Both the position numbers and the translations under genes were made by a program. A stretch of 48,447 nt of DNA, from positions 1 through 48,447 of the forward strand of contig QHSA01000137.1 in the NCBI GenBank assembly GCA_003220315.1. Reading direction: 5' to 3'. Numbering within the stretch: position 1 is the stretch's first letter; every line of letters begins with the position of its first letter. The notes under the pieces are model-generated. The model was not told where the DNA came from. It saw nothing but the letters and a program-made list of their open reading frames with translations, and searched no databases. Source of the stretch: Candidatus Rokuibacteriota bacterium (GTDB lineage: Bacteria > Methylomirabilota > Methylomirabilia > Rokubacteriales > CSP1-6). Shown here one piece after another: positions 21,683-29,424 of the stretch.

Positions 21683-22735
21683 GTGATCGCGTGGCCCGTC
21701 GCTTCCCAGAGCGGTCTCTGCTTGGTCGCGCTCGCGCTCCTCGCCCTACCGTCCGGCGCGGAGGTGATCGTGCCGTCGGGGTTCGGGGTTCACGCCTATG
21801 TGAGCGGCGACGGCTTCGAGGCAGGCGTGGGGAGCAGTGTGCGCGGCATCCCGTCGACCTCCACGCTCGCCTTCGACGAGGCCGGCACGCTCTACCTCGG
21901 ACGCACGGGGCGCCGATATACCGGGGGCGAGGTCGAGGATCTGTGGCCCCTCTATCGGATCCCGCTCGGGGGCGCGCGGCTGACCCCGGCCATGGAGGCG
22001 CAGTACTTCTACGGCCCGCCGCTTCTCAACGCTCAGGTGGCCGCGATGCGCGCGGGGCGCGAGCTCTTCATCACCACCTTCGATCGCGACCGGAAGGTCG
22101 GGGTCGTGTATCGGATGCTCGGCGGGCGGGCCGAGCTGTTCGCAGGGGGTACGCCGCCGGCCGGCGGACCGCCACTCCTCGTCCAGCCTGAGGGCGCGGC
22201 GGTGGATGCGGCGGGGAACCTCTACGTCGCCGACCGCGCTCAAGACGTGATCGTGCGGCTCGATCCCGCGGGCCGTGTCCTCGACCCGCGCTACGTCAGC
22301 GTCGCCCGGCCGCGGCTCATGGCGGCGGGCGAAAGCGGTCACCTGTGGATCGGGAGCGACGGGACGGCAGAGGCGCCGTGGCAGCGGGGCATTGGCGAGA
22401 TCGTGAAAGTCGTTGCCGGGCGCGCACCGACCGTCGTGCTCCGGGGACCCCTGATCGCCGCGATGGCGGTCAGCCCGACGGGCCATCTCTTCGTCGCCGA
22501 CCGCCAGGGGACGCGGATCTTCTTTCTCGACAGCGAGGGGAAGCCGGTCGAGTTCGCCAGCTTCACGGACGGCGACGCGCCGCGGAGCCTCGCGTTCGCG
22601 CCGATCACGCCCCAGACCCGCGCGGGCCGGATCGCCGGTGACCTGTTCGTCGTCACCGTCAATCGCGGCGCCTGGCGGGTCAACGAGGTCCTCCGCATCT
22701 CGGGACCCCTCGACGCGCCCCTCCGAGGGCGGTAG
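21683..22735 (+). CDS. Secreted NHL/SMP-30-like beta-propeller protein
   Basis: A 350-residue protein with a signal peptide (residues about 8-26). Several NHL-type repeats are visible: STLAFDEAGTLYLGRTG, GAAVDAAGNLYVADRAQDVIVRLDPAGRV, ESGHLWIGSDG and AAMAVSPTGHLFVADRQGTRIFFLDSEG. This is a six-bladed propeller similar to gluconolactonase-like or streptogramin-lyase-like proteins, but no catalytic site can be assigned. GTG is the likely start. It opens an apparent operon with the chromate transporter halves (4-base gap) and the HtrA protease. Confidence 0.78.
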   Translation: MIAWPVASQSGLCLVALALLALPSGAEVIVPSGFGVHAYVSGDGFEAGVGSSVRGIPSTSTLAFDEAGTLYLGRTGRRYTGGEVEDLWPLYRIPLGGARLTPAMEAQYFYGPPLLNAQVAAMRAGRELFITTFDRDRKVGVVYRMLGGRAELFAGGTPPAGGPPLLVQPEGAAVDAAGNLYVADRAQDVIVRLDPAGRVLDPRYVSVARPRLMAAGESGHLWIGSDGTAEAPWQRGIGEIVKVVAGRAPTVVLRGPLIAAMAVSPTGHLFVADRQGTRIFFLDSEGKPVEFASFTDGDAPRSLAFAPITPQTRAGRIAGDLFVVTVNRGAWRVNEVLRISGPLDAPLRGR

Positions 22736-22739
22736 CCGG

Positions 22740-23291
22740 ATGCGAAGGGACATGGCGCGGGTTCCCCTGCGGTCGCTCATCCGGGTGTTCGCCTGGACAG
22801 GGCTCATCGCCCTCGGCGGCGGACGCAGCGCCTACTTCTACGACGCGGTCGTCGTCCGTCGGGCATGGGTGACGACCGGCGAGTTCGTCCAGGACCTCAC
22901 ACTGAGCCAGCTCCTGCCCGGGCCGAACTTCGCGAACCTGGCGGTGGCGCTCGGCTGCCGGCTGGGCGGTTGGCGCGGCGGCGTGTGGGCGCTCCTCGCC
23001 GTGCTGGTGCCGGGCGCGCTCGCCCTGCTGGGGCTCACCGTCCTCTATTTTCGCGGCGCGTTTGCGCCGGGGACGACGCGACTCATGCACGGGATGGCCG
23101 CGGCGGTGGTCGGCCTCGTGCTGGTCACCACTGCGCAGCTCGTCACCGCTTCGCTCCGCGGCCGGGCCGCCGTGGCGGTCGCGGCCGGCACGTTCATGCT
23201 GGTCGGTCCGCTCGGCGTGAGCACGCCGGTCGCCGTCTGCCTCGCCCTGCCGGTGAGTCTCTGGTTCAATCGCCCGCCGCGCGGCCGATGA
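22740..23291 (+). CDS. chrA: Chromate transporter, N-terminal-type half (ChrA/CHR family)
   Basis: A 183-residue membrane protein of the short-chain CHR family. Marks are FAWTGLIALGGGRSAYFYD, WVTTGEFVQDLTLSQLLPGPNFANLAVALGCRLGG and a Gly/Ala/Leu-rich remainder with about five membrane segments. Two short CHR proteins together correspond to one long ChrA. They would export chromate, or sulfate-like anions, across the inner membrane. The stop overlaps the ATG of the next half by four bases (ATGA), so the two are translated together. ATG 22740 or 22752 could be the start. Confidence 0.85.
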   Translation: MRRDMARVPLRSLIRVFAWTGLIALGGGRSAYFYDAVVVRRAWVTTGEFVQDLTLSQLLPGPNFANLAVALGCRLGGWRGGVWALLAVLVPGALALLGLTVLYFRGAFAPGTTRLMHGMAAAVVGLVLVTTAQLVTASLRGRAAVAVAAGTFMLVGPLGVSTPVAVCLALPVSLWFNRPPRGR

Positions 23292-23809
23292 CCGATCTGT
23301 TCCATCTCGCGGGGACGTTTCTCTGGCTCAGCCTGATCGCCGTGGGCGGGGGCCTCGGGGTCCTCCCCGAGATGCAGCGCCAGGTGGTGACGCGCTACGG
23401 ATGGGTCACCACCCGCGAGTTCGTGGACGGCTACACCCTCGCGCAGCTCACGCCCGGCCCTAACATGCTCGTGGCGATCTTCGTCGGTTACGGAGCCCAC
23501 GGTCTCGTTGGCGCTCTGGTGGCGGGGACGGCGATGTTCGTGCCGACCTCCTCGCTCACCGGGCTCATCGCGCGACGGTGGGAGCGGCTGCGGCGCCGAC
23601 CGTGGGCGCTCGCCACCGAGCGGGCGCTCGCGCCCGTCGGTATCGGCCTCATGGCCGCCGGCGTCTACACTCTCGCGCGCTCGGCGGTGCACGACTGGGT
23701 CACCGCCGCGCTCGCCGCGGCGGCCACCGTCGTCCTCGCCGCGCGCTGGCTTCCGCCGGTCATCGTCGTGCTTGCGGGCGGGGTCGTCGGCTGGCTCGTC
23801 AGGTCGTAA
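23288..23809 (+). CDS. chrA: Chromate transporter, C-terminal-type half (ChrA/CHR family)
   Basis: A 173-residue membrane protein, homologous to its upstream neighbour. It has the same motifs: LWLSLIAVGGGLGVLPEMQRQVV, WVTTREFVDGYTLAQLTPGPNMLVAIFVGYGAHG and about five hydrophobic segments. Short CHR proteins usually function as pairs with antiparallel orientation, and the overlapping gene pair here fits that. Chromate itself need not be the natural substrate. Confidence 0.85.
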   Translation: MTDLFHLAGTFLWLSLIAVGGGLGVLPEMQRQVVTRYGWVTTREFVDGYTLAQLTPGPNMLVAIFVGYGAHGLVGALVAGTAMFVPTSSLTGLIARRWERLRRRPWALATERALAPVGIGLMAAGVYTLARSAVHDWVTAALAAAATVVLAARWLPPVIVVLAGGVVGWLVRS

Positions 23810-23832
23810 CACCGAACGTGAGGAGGAATGTG

Positions 23833-24930
23833 ATGAAGCGCGGTGATCTGCTCGGCATCGTCCTCGTGTTCGCGCTCGGGCTCCTCGCCGGTCACGGCCT
23901 GTCCCACGTGGCCACCGCAAGGCGGGCGGACGCCGTGACCGCGGCGCCCCTGCCCGAGGGGCTCACGCCGGAGGAGAAGCGGGACATCGAGGTCTTCCGC
24001 CGCGCGCAGGCGTCGGTCGTGTTCATCACGTCCGTCGCGCTCCGGCGCGACATCTTCTCCTTCGACGTCCAGCAGATCCCTCAGGGAACGGGGAGCGGTA
24101 TCGTGTGGGACCGTCAGGGCCACATCGTGACCAACTTCCACGTCATCCAGGACGGCAACGCCTTCGCCGTGACGCTCGCCGACCAGTCGGACTGGGAGGC
24201 GAAGGTCGTCGGCATCGCTCCCGAGAAGGACCTCGCGGTCCTCCGGATCAAGGCGCCACAGGAGAAGCTCGTGCCGCTCGCGCCGGGCGTGTCGCGCACG
24301 CTCCTCGTCGGCCAGCGCGTCCTCGCCGTCGGCAACCCGTTCGGGCTCGACCACTCGCTCACCGTCGGCGTCGTGAGCGCGCTCGGGCGCGAGCTCCGGT
24401 CGCCGAATGGCCGCAGGATCCGCGACGTCATCCAGACCGACGCCGCGATCAACCCCGGCAACTCGGGCGGGCCGCTCCTCGACTCGAGCGGCCGAGTGAT
24501 CGGCGTCAACGCCGCGATCTTCAGCCCGAGTGGCGCCTCGGCGGGCATCGGTTTCGCCGTCCCCGTGGACACGATCAGCCGCCTCGTCCCGCAGCTCATC
24601 GCCCGGGGACGAGCGATCCAGGCGGGGATCGGCGTGACGCTGGTCCCCGACCGGTACAACGCCCAGCTCGGCGTCGACGGCGTCGTGATCGCCGAGGTCT
24701 TCCCGGACAGCCCGGCCGCCCGGGCCGGGCTCCAGGGCGCGCAACTGACTCCGTCGCGTCGCGTGATCCTCGGCGACCGCATCGTCGCCGTCGACGGCAG
24801 GCCCGTGCGGTCGGAGGACGATCTGCGGGACGTCTTCGAGGCCGCGGGCGTGGGGGCTCAGGTCACGCTCACCGTGGTGCGCGGCAGCGCCAAGCGGCAG
24901 GTCCGTGTGCAGCTCGTCCAGGTGGACTAG
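23833..24930 (+). CDS. HtrA/DegP-type serine protease
   Basis: A 365-residue envelope protease. Residues about 6-24 form a signal anchor. The trypsin-like domain (about 60-260) has the triad His (TNFHVI), Asp (EKDLAVLRI) and Ser (NPGNSGGPLLD). A single PDZ domain follows (about 270-360: GVDGVVIAEVFPDSPAARAGLQGA and GDRIVAVDGRPVRSEDDL). With one PDZ and an N-terminal anchor it resembles DegS or the HtrA/Deg-like trypsin family. GGAGGA precedes the ATG. It lies 23 bases after the chromate transporter and ends overlapping, by 4 bases, the stop of the convergent DoxX gene. Confidence 0.9.
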   Translation: MKRGDLLGIVLVFALGLLAGHGLSHVATARRADAVTAAPLPEGLTPEEKRDIEVFRRAQASVVFITSVALRRDIFSFDVQQIPQGTGSGIVWDRQGHIVTNFHVIQDGNAFAVTLADQSDWEAKVVGIAPEKDLAVLRIKAPQEKLVPLAPGVSRTLLVGQRVLAVGNPFGLDHSLTVGVVSALGRELRSPNGRRIRDVIQTDAAINPGNSGGPLLDSSGRVIGVNAAIFSPSGASAGIGFAVPVDTISRLVPQLIARGRAIQAGIGVTLVPDRYNAQLGVDGVVIAEVFPDSPAARAGLQGAQLTPSRRVILGDRIVAVDGRPVRSEDDLRDVFEAAGVGAQVTLTVVRGSAKRQVRVQLVQVD

Positions 24931-25328
24931 GAAGGGCCGCGTCGGTTGTCGAGGGCGGCCCGGCCGGGGCCGGCGATCACGAGCAGGAGCGCGCCTGCGA
25001 GGATCATCAGCTCGAAACGCGCGTCGAGCCACCCCATGAGCCTGAACTTGACCCAGAACGCCGCGACGATGAACTCGCAGACGAAGAACAGCCCCAGGAT
25101 CCGCGTCCCGTAGCCGACGAGCAGGAGGAGCCCGCCCACCAGCTCCAGCACCGCGATGAGGGGGGCCGCGATCCAGGCGAATGGAATAGGGTACCTGGCG
25201 AAGCTCGCCGCGACAGCCGGCATGCCGATCGACATCTTGGTGTAGCCGGCGATGACCAGGATCAGCGCCATGACGACGCGCAGCGGCGTGATGCCCCAAC
25301 CCGGGTGGATCCCCAAGATTCCCCGCAT
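24927..25328 (-). CDS. DoxX family membrane protein
   Basis: A 133-residue protein with four hydrophobic helices. The DoxX pattern is seen in LRVVMALILVIAGYTKM, WIAAPLIAVLELVGGLLLLVGYGTRILGLFF and the last helix LMILAGALLLVIAGPG. DoxX-like proteins are small quinone-linked or redox-associated membrane proteins, mostly uncharacterised. The gene is the last of a minus-strand group with Gfo/Idh/MocA, SRPBCC and the peroxiredoxin-like gene; the 98-base gap to the gene upstream leaves room for its own promoter. Confidence 0.82.
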   Translation of the reverse strand: MRGILGIHPGWGITPLRVVMALILVIAGYTKMSIGMPAVAASFARYPIPFAWIAAPLIAVLELVGGLLLLVGYGTRILGLFFVCEFIVAAFWVKFRLMGWLDARFELMILAGALLLVIAGPGRAALDNRRGPS

Positions 25329-25426
25329 GGTGCCCTCCTTGGTCGAGGTGCCCCTCGAACGCTGGGCGGGAGAGTACCATTTCGGGAGCGTCAGCGCGCC
25401 AGCCCGTCAAGCGTCGTCCTTTCGGC

Positions 25427-26515
25427 TCAGCGCGCGACCTCGACCCAGGCGCCCCGCGCCGCCGCCTCGAGCGTCGCGTCGAGCACGGCCTGGGCGCGCA
25501 TCCCGTCGGCGAGCGACGGGGACGGCGTCGTCCCGGTCCTGATTCCTTCCAGCAGGTGTCCGACGAGCGGCGCGATCAGGGTCCGACCCGTGACGTCGAG
25601 CGGGTCACCGTCGGCCGCCACCGTCGGCGGGGGCGTCCGGGGCGTCACCGGCGTGAGCGCGGCGCCGGCGCCCGCGCGCAGCTCGCCTTCCCACCAGCGC
25701 GCGCGCTCACGGCTCACGCGATAGCTCACGGCCCCGCGCGTGCCGAACGCCTCCAGGGTGTGCTCGTTCACGCCGTGCGCCGCGCGGCTCGCGGTCAGCG
25801 TCACCTGGGCGCCGGACGTGAGCTCGCCGACCACGGTGCAGTAGTCCTCGGTGTCCGGCGGCCGGGTGACGCCGGGCGCCGAGCGGAACGGGTACGCGAT
25901 GCGCGCGTGCGCCGCCACGCGCGTGAACTCGCCGAACGTCCAGCGCACCATGTCGACGAGGTGGACGCCCATGTCACCCATCGCGCCGTGGCCCGCCTGG
26001 GCGCGGTCCATCCGCCACGTCGCCGGCGCCTGCTCGTCGGCCCAGCGCGAGCCGAGCCAGCGGAGCGCGAGGTGGAAGACTCGGCCCAGGGATCCCTCCG
26101 TCACGCGCGCGTGGAGCTCCTGCATCGCGGCGGTGAAGCGCCAGTTGAAGCACGTCATGGCGACGCGCCCGGTGCGACGCGCCGCATCCACCATCGCCTC
26201 GGCGTCGGTGCGCGTCATCGCGATCGGCTTCTCGCAGAGCACGTGCGCGCCGGCGCCGAAGGCGCGGACGGCGATCGCGCGGTGCAGGTGCGGCGGGGTC
26301 GCGATCACGACGATCTCGGGCTTCGCCGTCTCGAGCATGTCCTCCCAGCGACCGAAGACGTGCTCGACGCCGTAGCGGTCGGCGACCGCCTTGGCGCTCG
26401 GCTGGTCGCGCTGGCAGAGGGCGACGACACGGCAGCCGTTGACCTGGAACGCGGGGATGTGGGCGCGGCCGAAGCCGAGGCCGATGATGCCGACCGTGGG
26501 CGCGTGCTGGGTCAT
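25427..26515 (-). CDS. Gfo/Idh/MocA family oxidoreductase
   Basis: A 362-residue NAD(P)-dependent oxidoreductase. The N-terminal Rossmann fold has GIIGLGFGRAH and PEIVVIATPPHLH. The linker has the family CEKPIAM with the catalytic Lys. The C-terminal domain carries a GHGAMGDMGVHLVDMVRW helix with the expected acid and His. Members act on sugars, inositols or biliverdin-like compounds; the substrate here is not evident. Length is normal. Confidence 0.9.
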   Translation of the reverse strand: MTQHAPTVGIIGLGFGRAHIPAFQVNGCRVVALCQRDQPSAKAVADRYGVEHVFGRWEDMLETAKPEIVVIATPPHLHRAIAVRAFGAGAHVLCEKPIAMTRTDAEAMVDAARRTGRVAMTCFNWRFTAAMQELHARVTEGSLGRVFHLALRWLGSRWADEQAPATWRMDRAQAGHGAMGDMGVHLVDMVRWTFGEFTRVAAHARIAYPFRSAPGVTRPPDTEDYCTVVGELTSGAQVTLTASRAAHGVNEHTLEAFGTRGAVSYRVSRERARWWEGELRAGAGAALTPVTPRTPPPTVAADGDPLDVTGRTLIAPLVGHLLEGIRTGTTPSPSLADGMRAQAVLDATLEAAARGAWVEVAR

Positions 26516-26552
26516 GGGATCAGTCCTTGTGGGGGATGGGGAAGATCGTCAT

Positions 26553-27068
26553 TCACGGTGCCAGACTGCAGTGTCGATACGGGTAGAGCCGGCTGTTCTT
26601 CGCGCGCGCCTCGATCGTCTCCTTCAGCCTGCGAGAATGGTCGCGCATGAACCGGCTGAGCGTCGGACGAACGAGGATCTGGCCCTTGAGCCAGCCGGCA
26701 AACCCACCCTTGATGCCGATCGTGCTCTCGTAGCGAAAGAGGGTACAGCCGTCGAGGTTCTGAAGCACGAACCGGTCCTGCAGCAGGTCGACCGGGCCCT
26801 CGACGCCCTCGAACCGGATCTCCTCGGGTTCGAGGAGCGTCACCCATTCAACGGTGCGATACATCTTCTGTCCGCGCTTCTGGCCGTGCCTGAACGTGGG
26901 GATCACGGAATGGAACTCTACGAGCTTACGGTCGCCCTCGGCCTTCAGTACCATCGATGAGCTGCCATCTTCCTGTCGCACGCCGAACGCGGTCAGCACC
27001 TGGAACGCGAGTCGGCGATCGGCGTGGATATGGCGCTCAACCGGCGTCAGGCGAATCGGGAGAATCAT
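26553..27068 (-). CDS. SRPBCC / polyketide cyclase-like protein
   Basis: A 171-residue START-like domain. The pattern is an opening strand VERHIHADRRLAFQVLTAFG, a middle block with EWVTLLEPEEIRFEGVEGPVDLLQDRFVLQN and a long C-terminal helix (GWLKGQILVRPTLSRFMRDHSRRLKETIEARA). The fold binds hydrophobic ligands; no catalytic residues can be named. No strong Shine-Dalgarno is visible. It sits 37 bases upstream of the Gfo gene and 34 bases after the peroxiredoxin-like gene on the same strand, so it is probably within one transcript. Confidence 0.8.
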   Translation of the reverse strand: MILPIRLTPVERHIHADRRLAFQVLTAFGVRQEDGSSSMVLKAEGDRKLVEFHSVIPTFRHGQKRGQKMYRTVEWVTLLEPEEIRFEGVEGPVDLLQDRFVLQNLDGCTLFRYESTIGIKGGFAGWLKGQILVRPTLSRFMRDHSRRLKETIEARAKNSRLYPYRHCSLAP

Positions 27069-27102
27069 GCTCAGTGAGGCGTCCGAGCGTTCGAGCGCCG
27101 GC

Positions 27103-27597
27103 TCACTTCGGCGACTTCTTGTAGAACTGGACGAGGCCGAGGACGTCTTGCCAGATCAGGCGCCCGATCGGGCCCGAGCTATACTGTGACACCACGATCG
27201 TCCGGTCCGGACTCACGACGAAGCCGGTGGATTGCAAGATATTTCTCCGCTCCTCGTAGAAGGCCCCGAGCGCCGCCGCCGTCTCCTTCAACGGGAGCCC
27301 ATACCCGAGCGGGAACGTCAGGGAGTGTTCGCTCACCGTCTCCTTCGCCTTCTCCAAGGGATCGGTGGAGGCGGCGACCACCGCGATGCCTTCTTCCGCG
27401 AGCTTGGGCTGTGCCCGCTCGAAAGCAGCCAACTGCTGCTTGCAGTAGGGTCACCAGTGCGCGCGGTAGATCAGGAAGACTCCCCAGCCGTCGCCGAAGC
27501 GCTCGGGGACGCTGATTCGACCGTGGGAAACGGTGTCCATCGCAAGGGCCGGCAACCTCTCGCCGGCATCCAGAACCCGGGTTCCCGCTCTGGCCAT
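27103..27597 (-). CDS. Peroxiredoxin-like (AhpC/TSA) selenoprotein, in-frame TGA at 27451-27453
   Basis: The frame starts at ATG 27597 (AAAGGA about 8 bases upstream) and reads MARAGTRVLDAGERLPALAM to GVFLIYRAHW. It then meets TGA at codon 49 and continues in frame as PYCKQQLAAFERAQPKLAEEG for 115 more codons to the stop at 27103. In this Prx-like family the motif is HWCPYC, so the TGA stands exactly at the first cysteine of a CxxC, giving U49-P-Y-C52. Prx-like proteins with UxxC are an established selenoprotein group. The full product has 164 residues. It would reduce peroxides through a thioredoxin-fold active site. A hairpin immediately after the TGA fits a bacterial SECIS. Conventional calling would give two fragments split at this point. 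Confidence 0.88.
27423..27441 (-). promoter_or_regulatory. Candidate bacterial SECIS element of the Prx-like gene
   Basis: On the minus strand AAGCAGC pairs perfectly with GCTGCTT (7 bp) around the loop AGTTG (27430-27434). Sixteen bases separate the TGA from the loop, and G is the second loop base. Both satisfy the accepted bacterial SECIS rules. No bulged U is present in the stem. Confidence 0.6.
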
Positions 27598-27630
27598 GGT
27601 CAGGTCCTTTCTCGGGATGTCTGCCTCGAA

Positions 27631-27643
27631 GGTATACGATACC
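27631..27643. promoter_or_regulatory. Inverted repeat in the divergent Prx / Cys-repeat promoter
   Basis: GGTAT-ACG-ATACC is a perfect 5-bp inverted repeat with a 3-base centre. It lies in the 93-base gap between the divergent ATGs at 27597 and 27691. An operator controlling both genes is plausible, for example by a redox or metal sensor; the repressor is not in the window. Confidence 0.4.
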
Positions 27644-27690
27644 GCGGAGAGAGGAATAGTATGCGTTCGCCGAGAAGGAGGTGAGCCCGG

Positions 27691-27933
27691 ATGGTCCGAC
27701 GCGTCCTCACCGTCGCCGCGGTTGTCTGCGCGCTGACCCTCGCCGCCGGGACGGGAGCCGTGGCCCAGCAGAAGGCCAACCCGTGCGCGGCGAAGAATCC
27801 CTGCGCGGTGAAAAACCCCTGCGCCGCGAAGAATCCTGCGAAGAAGGCGCTGAAAAAGGGCGAAGCCAAGCAGAACCCCTGCGCCGTGAAGAACCCGTGC
27901 GCGGCGAAGAATCCCTGCGCGGCGAAGAAGTAG
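27691..27933 (+). CDS. Small secreted protein with NPCA[AV]K repeats
   Basis: An 80-residue protein. Residues 1-26 are a signal peptide (VLTVAAVVCALTLAAGTGAVAQ). The mature part is six copies of the hexapeptide NPC-A-[AV]-K in two blocks of three, separated by a Lys-rich linker (NPAKKALKKGEAKQ). Each repeat has one Cys and one Lys, giving six evenly spaced cysteines. Metal binding or redox buffering in the periplasm is an inference from composition. I recognise no named family with certainty. AAGGAGGTGA (27675-27684), a 10-base match to the anti-Shine-Dalgarno, suggests strong translation. It diverges from the Prx-like selenoprotein gene. Confidence 0.75.
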   Translation: MVRRVLTVAAVVCALTLAAGTGAVAQQKANPCAAKNPCAVKNPCAAKNPAKKALKKGEAKQNPCAVKNPCAAKNPCAAKK

Positions 27934-27949
27934 CATCGTGACTCCCAGG

Positions 27950-27982
27950 GCCGGGGGCTCGGCCGGCACGGCGGCCCCCGGC
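27950..27982 (+). terminator. Hairpin after the Cys-repeat gene
   Basis: A perfect 9-bp stem, GCCGGGGGC (27950-27958) with GCCCCCGGC (27974-27982), and a 15-base loop. It starts 16 bases after the stop codon. There is no T run, so it may stabilise the transcript end rather than terminate intrinsically. Confidence 0.5.
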
Positions 27983-28002
27983 ACACGTCCCCGCCGCCGT
28001 CA

Positions 28003-28032
28003 TTGACAGCGCCTTCCTCGGGGTGATAGAAG
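28003..28032 (+). promoter_or_regulatory. Promoter of the sugar-type ABC transporter operon
   Basis: TTGACA (28003-28008), an 18-bp spacer and TAGAAG (28027-28032). The leader to ATG 28128 is about 90 bases and is rich in G and C runs (GGGGGT, ACCCC, GGGGGT, CCCCC) that could form alternative hairpins. Confidence 0.5.
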
Positions 28033-28127
28033 CGGGCAACCGTCCGAGCCTGGAGGGGGTGAGACCAAACCCCGGGGGTCCCCCGACGACTTTTCCGGCA
28101 ACCCGCTGACTTCTAAGGAGTCTTTCA

Positions 28128-29423
28128 ATGCGAGCCACTTCGCGTCGTGAGTTCCTGCGCGCTGCCTCCGGCGCGACTGCCGGCGTAGCGTCCTGGCTGG
28201 CGCTCGGCAAAGCTCCCGCATTCGCCCAGAAGCGTGAGCTGACGTTCCTCAGCTGGAATCACTTCGTCCCGGTCTCCGACGACGAGCTCCGGAGGCAGGC
28301 CGAGGCCTTCGGCAAGCTGGCGAGCTGCGAGGTCCGCGTGGACACGATAGCGCACCTCCAGATGCCGGCGAAGATAGCGGCGGAGGCCCAGTCGCAGTCG
28401 GGCCACGACATGTACCGCACCGCCGGCGCAGACGCCTTCCTCTACGAGCACCTTCACGCCAACGTGGACGACGTCGTGGAGAAGCTCGGCAAGCAGTACG
28501 GCGGCTGGTACCCGTTCTCGGCCGAGATGGCCAAGACGAAATCGGGTTGGAAGGCGGTGCCCTGGTTCTGGATCTCGTTCCCGGCGACCTACAACATGGC
28601 CCACTTCAAGAAGGCGGGGCTCGAGACGCCGAAGACGTGGGATGAGCTCCTGAAGTCCGGGAGGATCCTCAAGAGGCAAGGGAACCCGGTCGGGATCGCG
28701 ATCAGCCACTGCGCGGACGCCCACTCGACCTTCTGGTCGGTCGCGTGGTCGTACGGCGCCAAGGTGATCGAGGCCGACGGTAAGACCCCCGCGATCAACT
28801 CGGACAGGACCGCGCAGGTGATCGAATGGTACAAAGAGCTGTACCGCGATGCGATGGAGCCCGAGGTGCTCTCGTGGGACGATGCCTCGAACAACCGGTG
28901 CATCCTCGCCGGCAAGTGCTCGTGGATCCACAACCCGATCAGTCCGTACAACGCGGCGCTCGCAAACAAGATGCCGATCGCGGACGAGATCAACCACCAC
29001 AACAGTCCGGCGGGGCCGGCGGGCACGCACTCGGCGCCCCCCATCCTCGGTCTTGGCGTCTGGAAGTTCTCGAAGAACGTCGAGCTGGCGAAGGAATTCA
29101 TCCAGTTCCTCTTCCGCAAGGAGAACTTCGACGCCTGGATCGTCGCCTCCAACGCCTTTAACCACCCGCCGCTCAAGAACTTGGCCGACCATCCCATCTG
29201 GGCGCGAAATCCGAAGTTCGCGATGTTGCCGAAGGAGGCGGAGTTCGCGCACCCGCGCGGCTGGCCCGCGAAGCCGAGCGACGCTGTGCAGCGCATCGAC
29301 GACAATTACATCCTCGCGGACATGGTGGCGAAGGCGGTCAACGGCATGCCGACGAAGCGCGCGATGGAGTGGGCGGAGCAGCAGGTCGCCCTGGCCCTCA
29401 AGGGGCAGCTGAAGGTCGGCTAG
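28128..29423 (+). CDS. ABC transporter substrate-binding protein (sugar type, Tat signal)
   Basis: A 431-residue type-1 solute-binding protein. The N-terminus is a Tat signal (TSRREFLRAASG then a hydrophobic run ending AFAQ). The fold marks are LTFLSWNHFVPVSDDELRRQAEAF, the hinge PWFWISFPATYNMAHFKKAGLETPKTWDELL and LGVWKFSKNVELAKEFIQFL. It resembles the binding proteins of carbohydrate uptake ABC systems. The ligand is unknown; sugars, polyols and glycerol-phosphate relatives are all possible. The permease gene starts one base after its stop. Confidence 0.88.
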   Translation: MRATSRREFLRAASGATAGVASWLALGKAPAFAQKRELTFLSWNHFVPVSDDELRRQAEAFGKLASCEVRVDTIAHLQMPAKIAAEAQSQSGHDMYRTAGADAFLYEHLHANVDDVVEKLGKQYGGWYPFSAEMAKTKSGWKAVPWFWISFPATYNMAHFKKAGLETPKTWDELLKSGRILKRQGNPVGIAISHCADAHSTFWSVAWSYGAKVIEADGKTPAINSDRTAQVIEWYKELYRDAMEPEVLSWDDASNNRCILAGKCSWIHNPISPYNAALANKMPIADEINHHNSPAGPAGTHSAPPILGLGVWKFSKNVELAKEFIQFLFRKENFDAWIVASNAFNHPPLKNLADHPIWARNPKFAMLPKEAEFAHPRGWPAKPSDAVQRIDDNYILADMVAKAVNGMPTKRAMEWAEQQVALALKGQLKVG

Positions 29424-29424
29424 C

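Noticed and set aside
27760-27930. Short GC-rich repeats at 27.76-27.93 kb as a non-coding repeat
   Set aside because: They keep one reading frame encoding NPCA[AV]K units after a signal peptide and a perfect Shine-Dalgarno, so they are coding.
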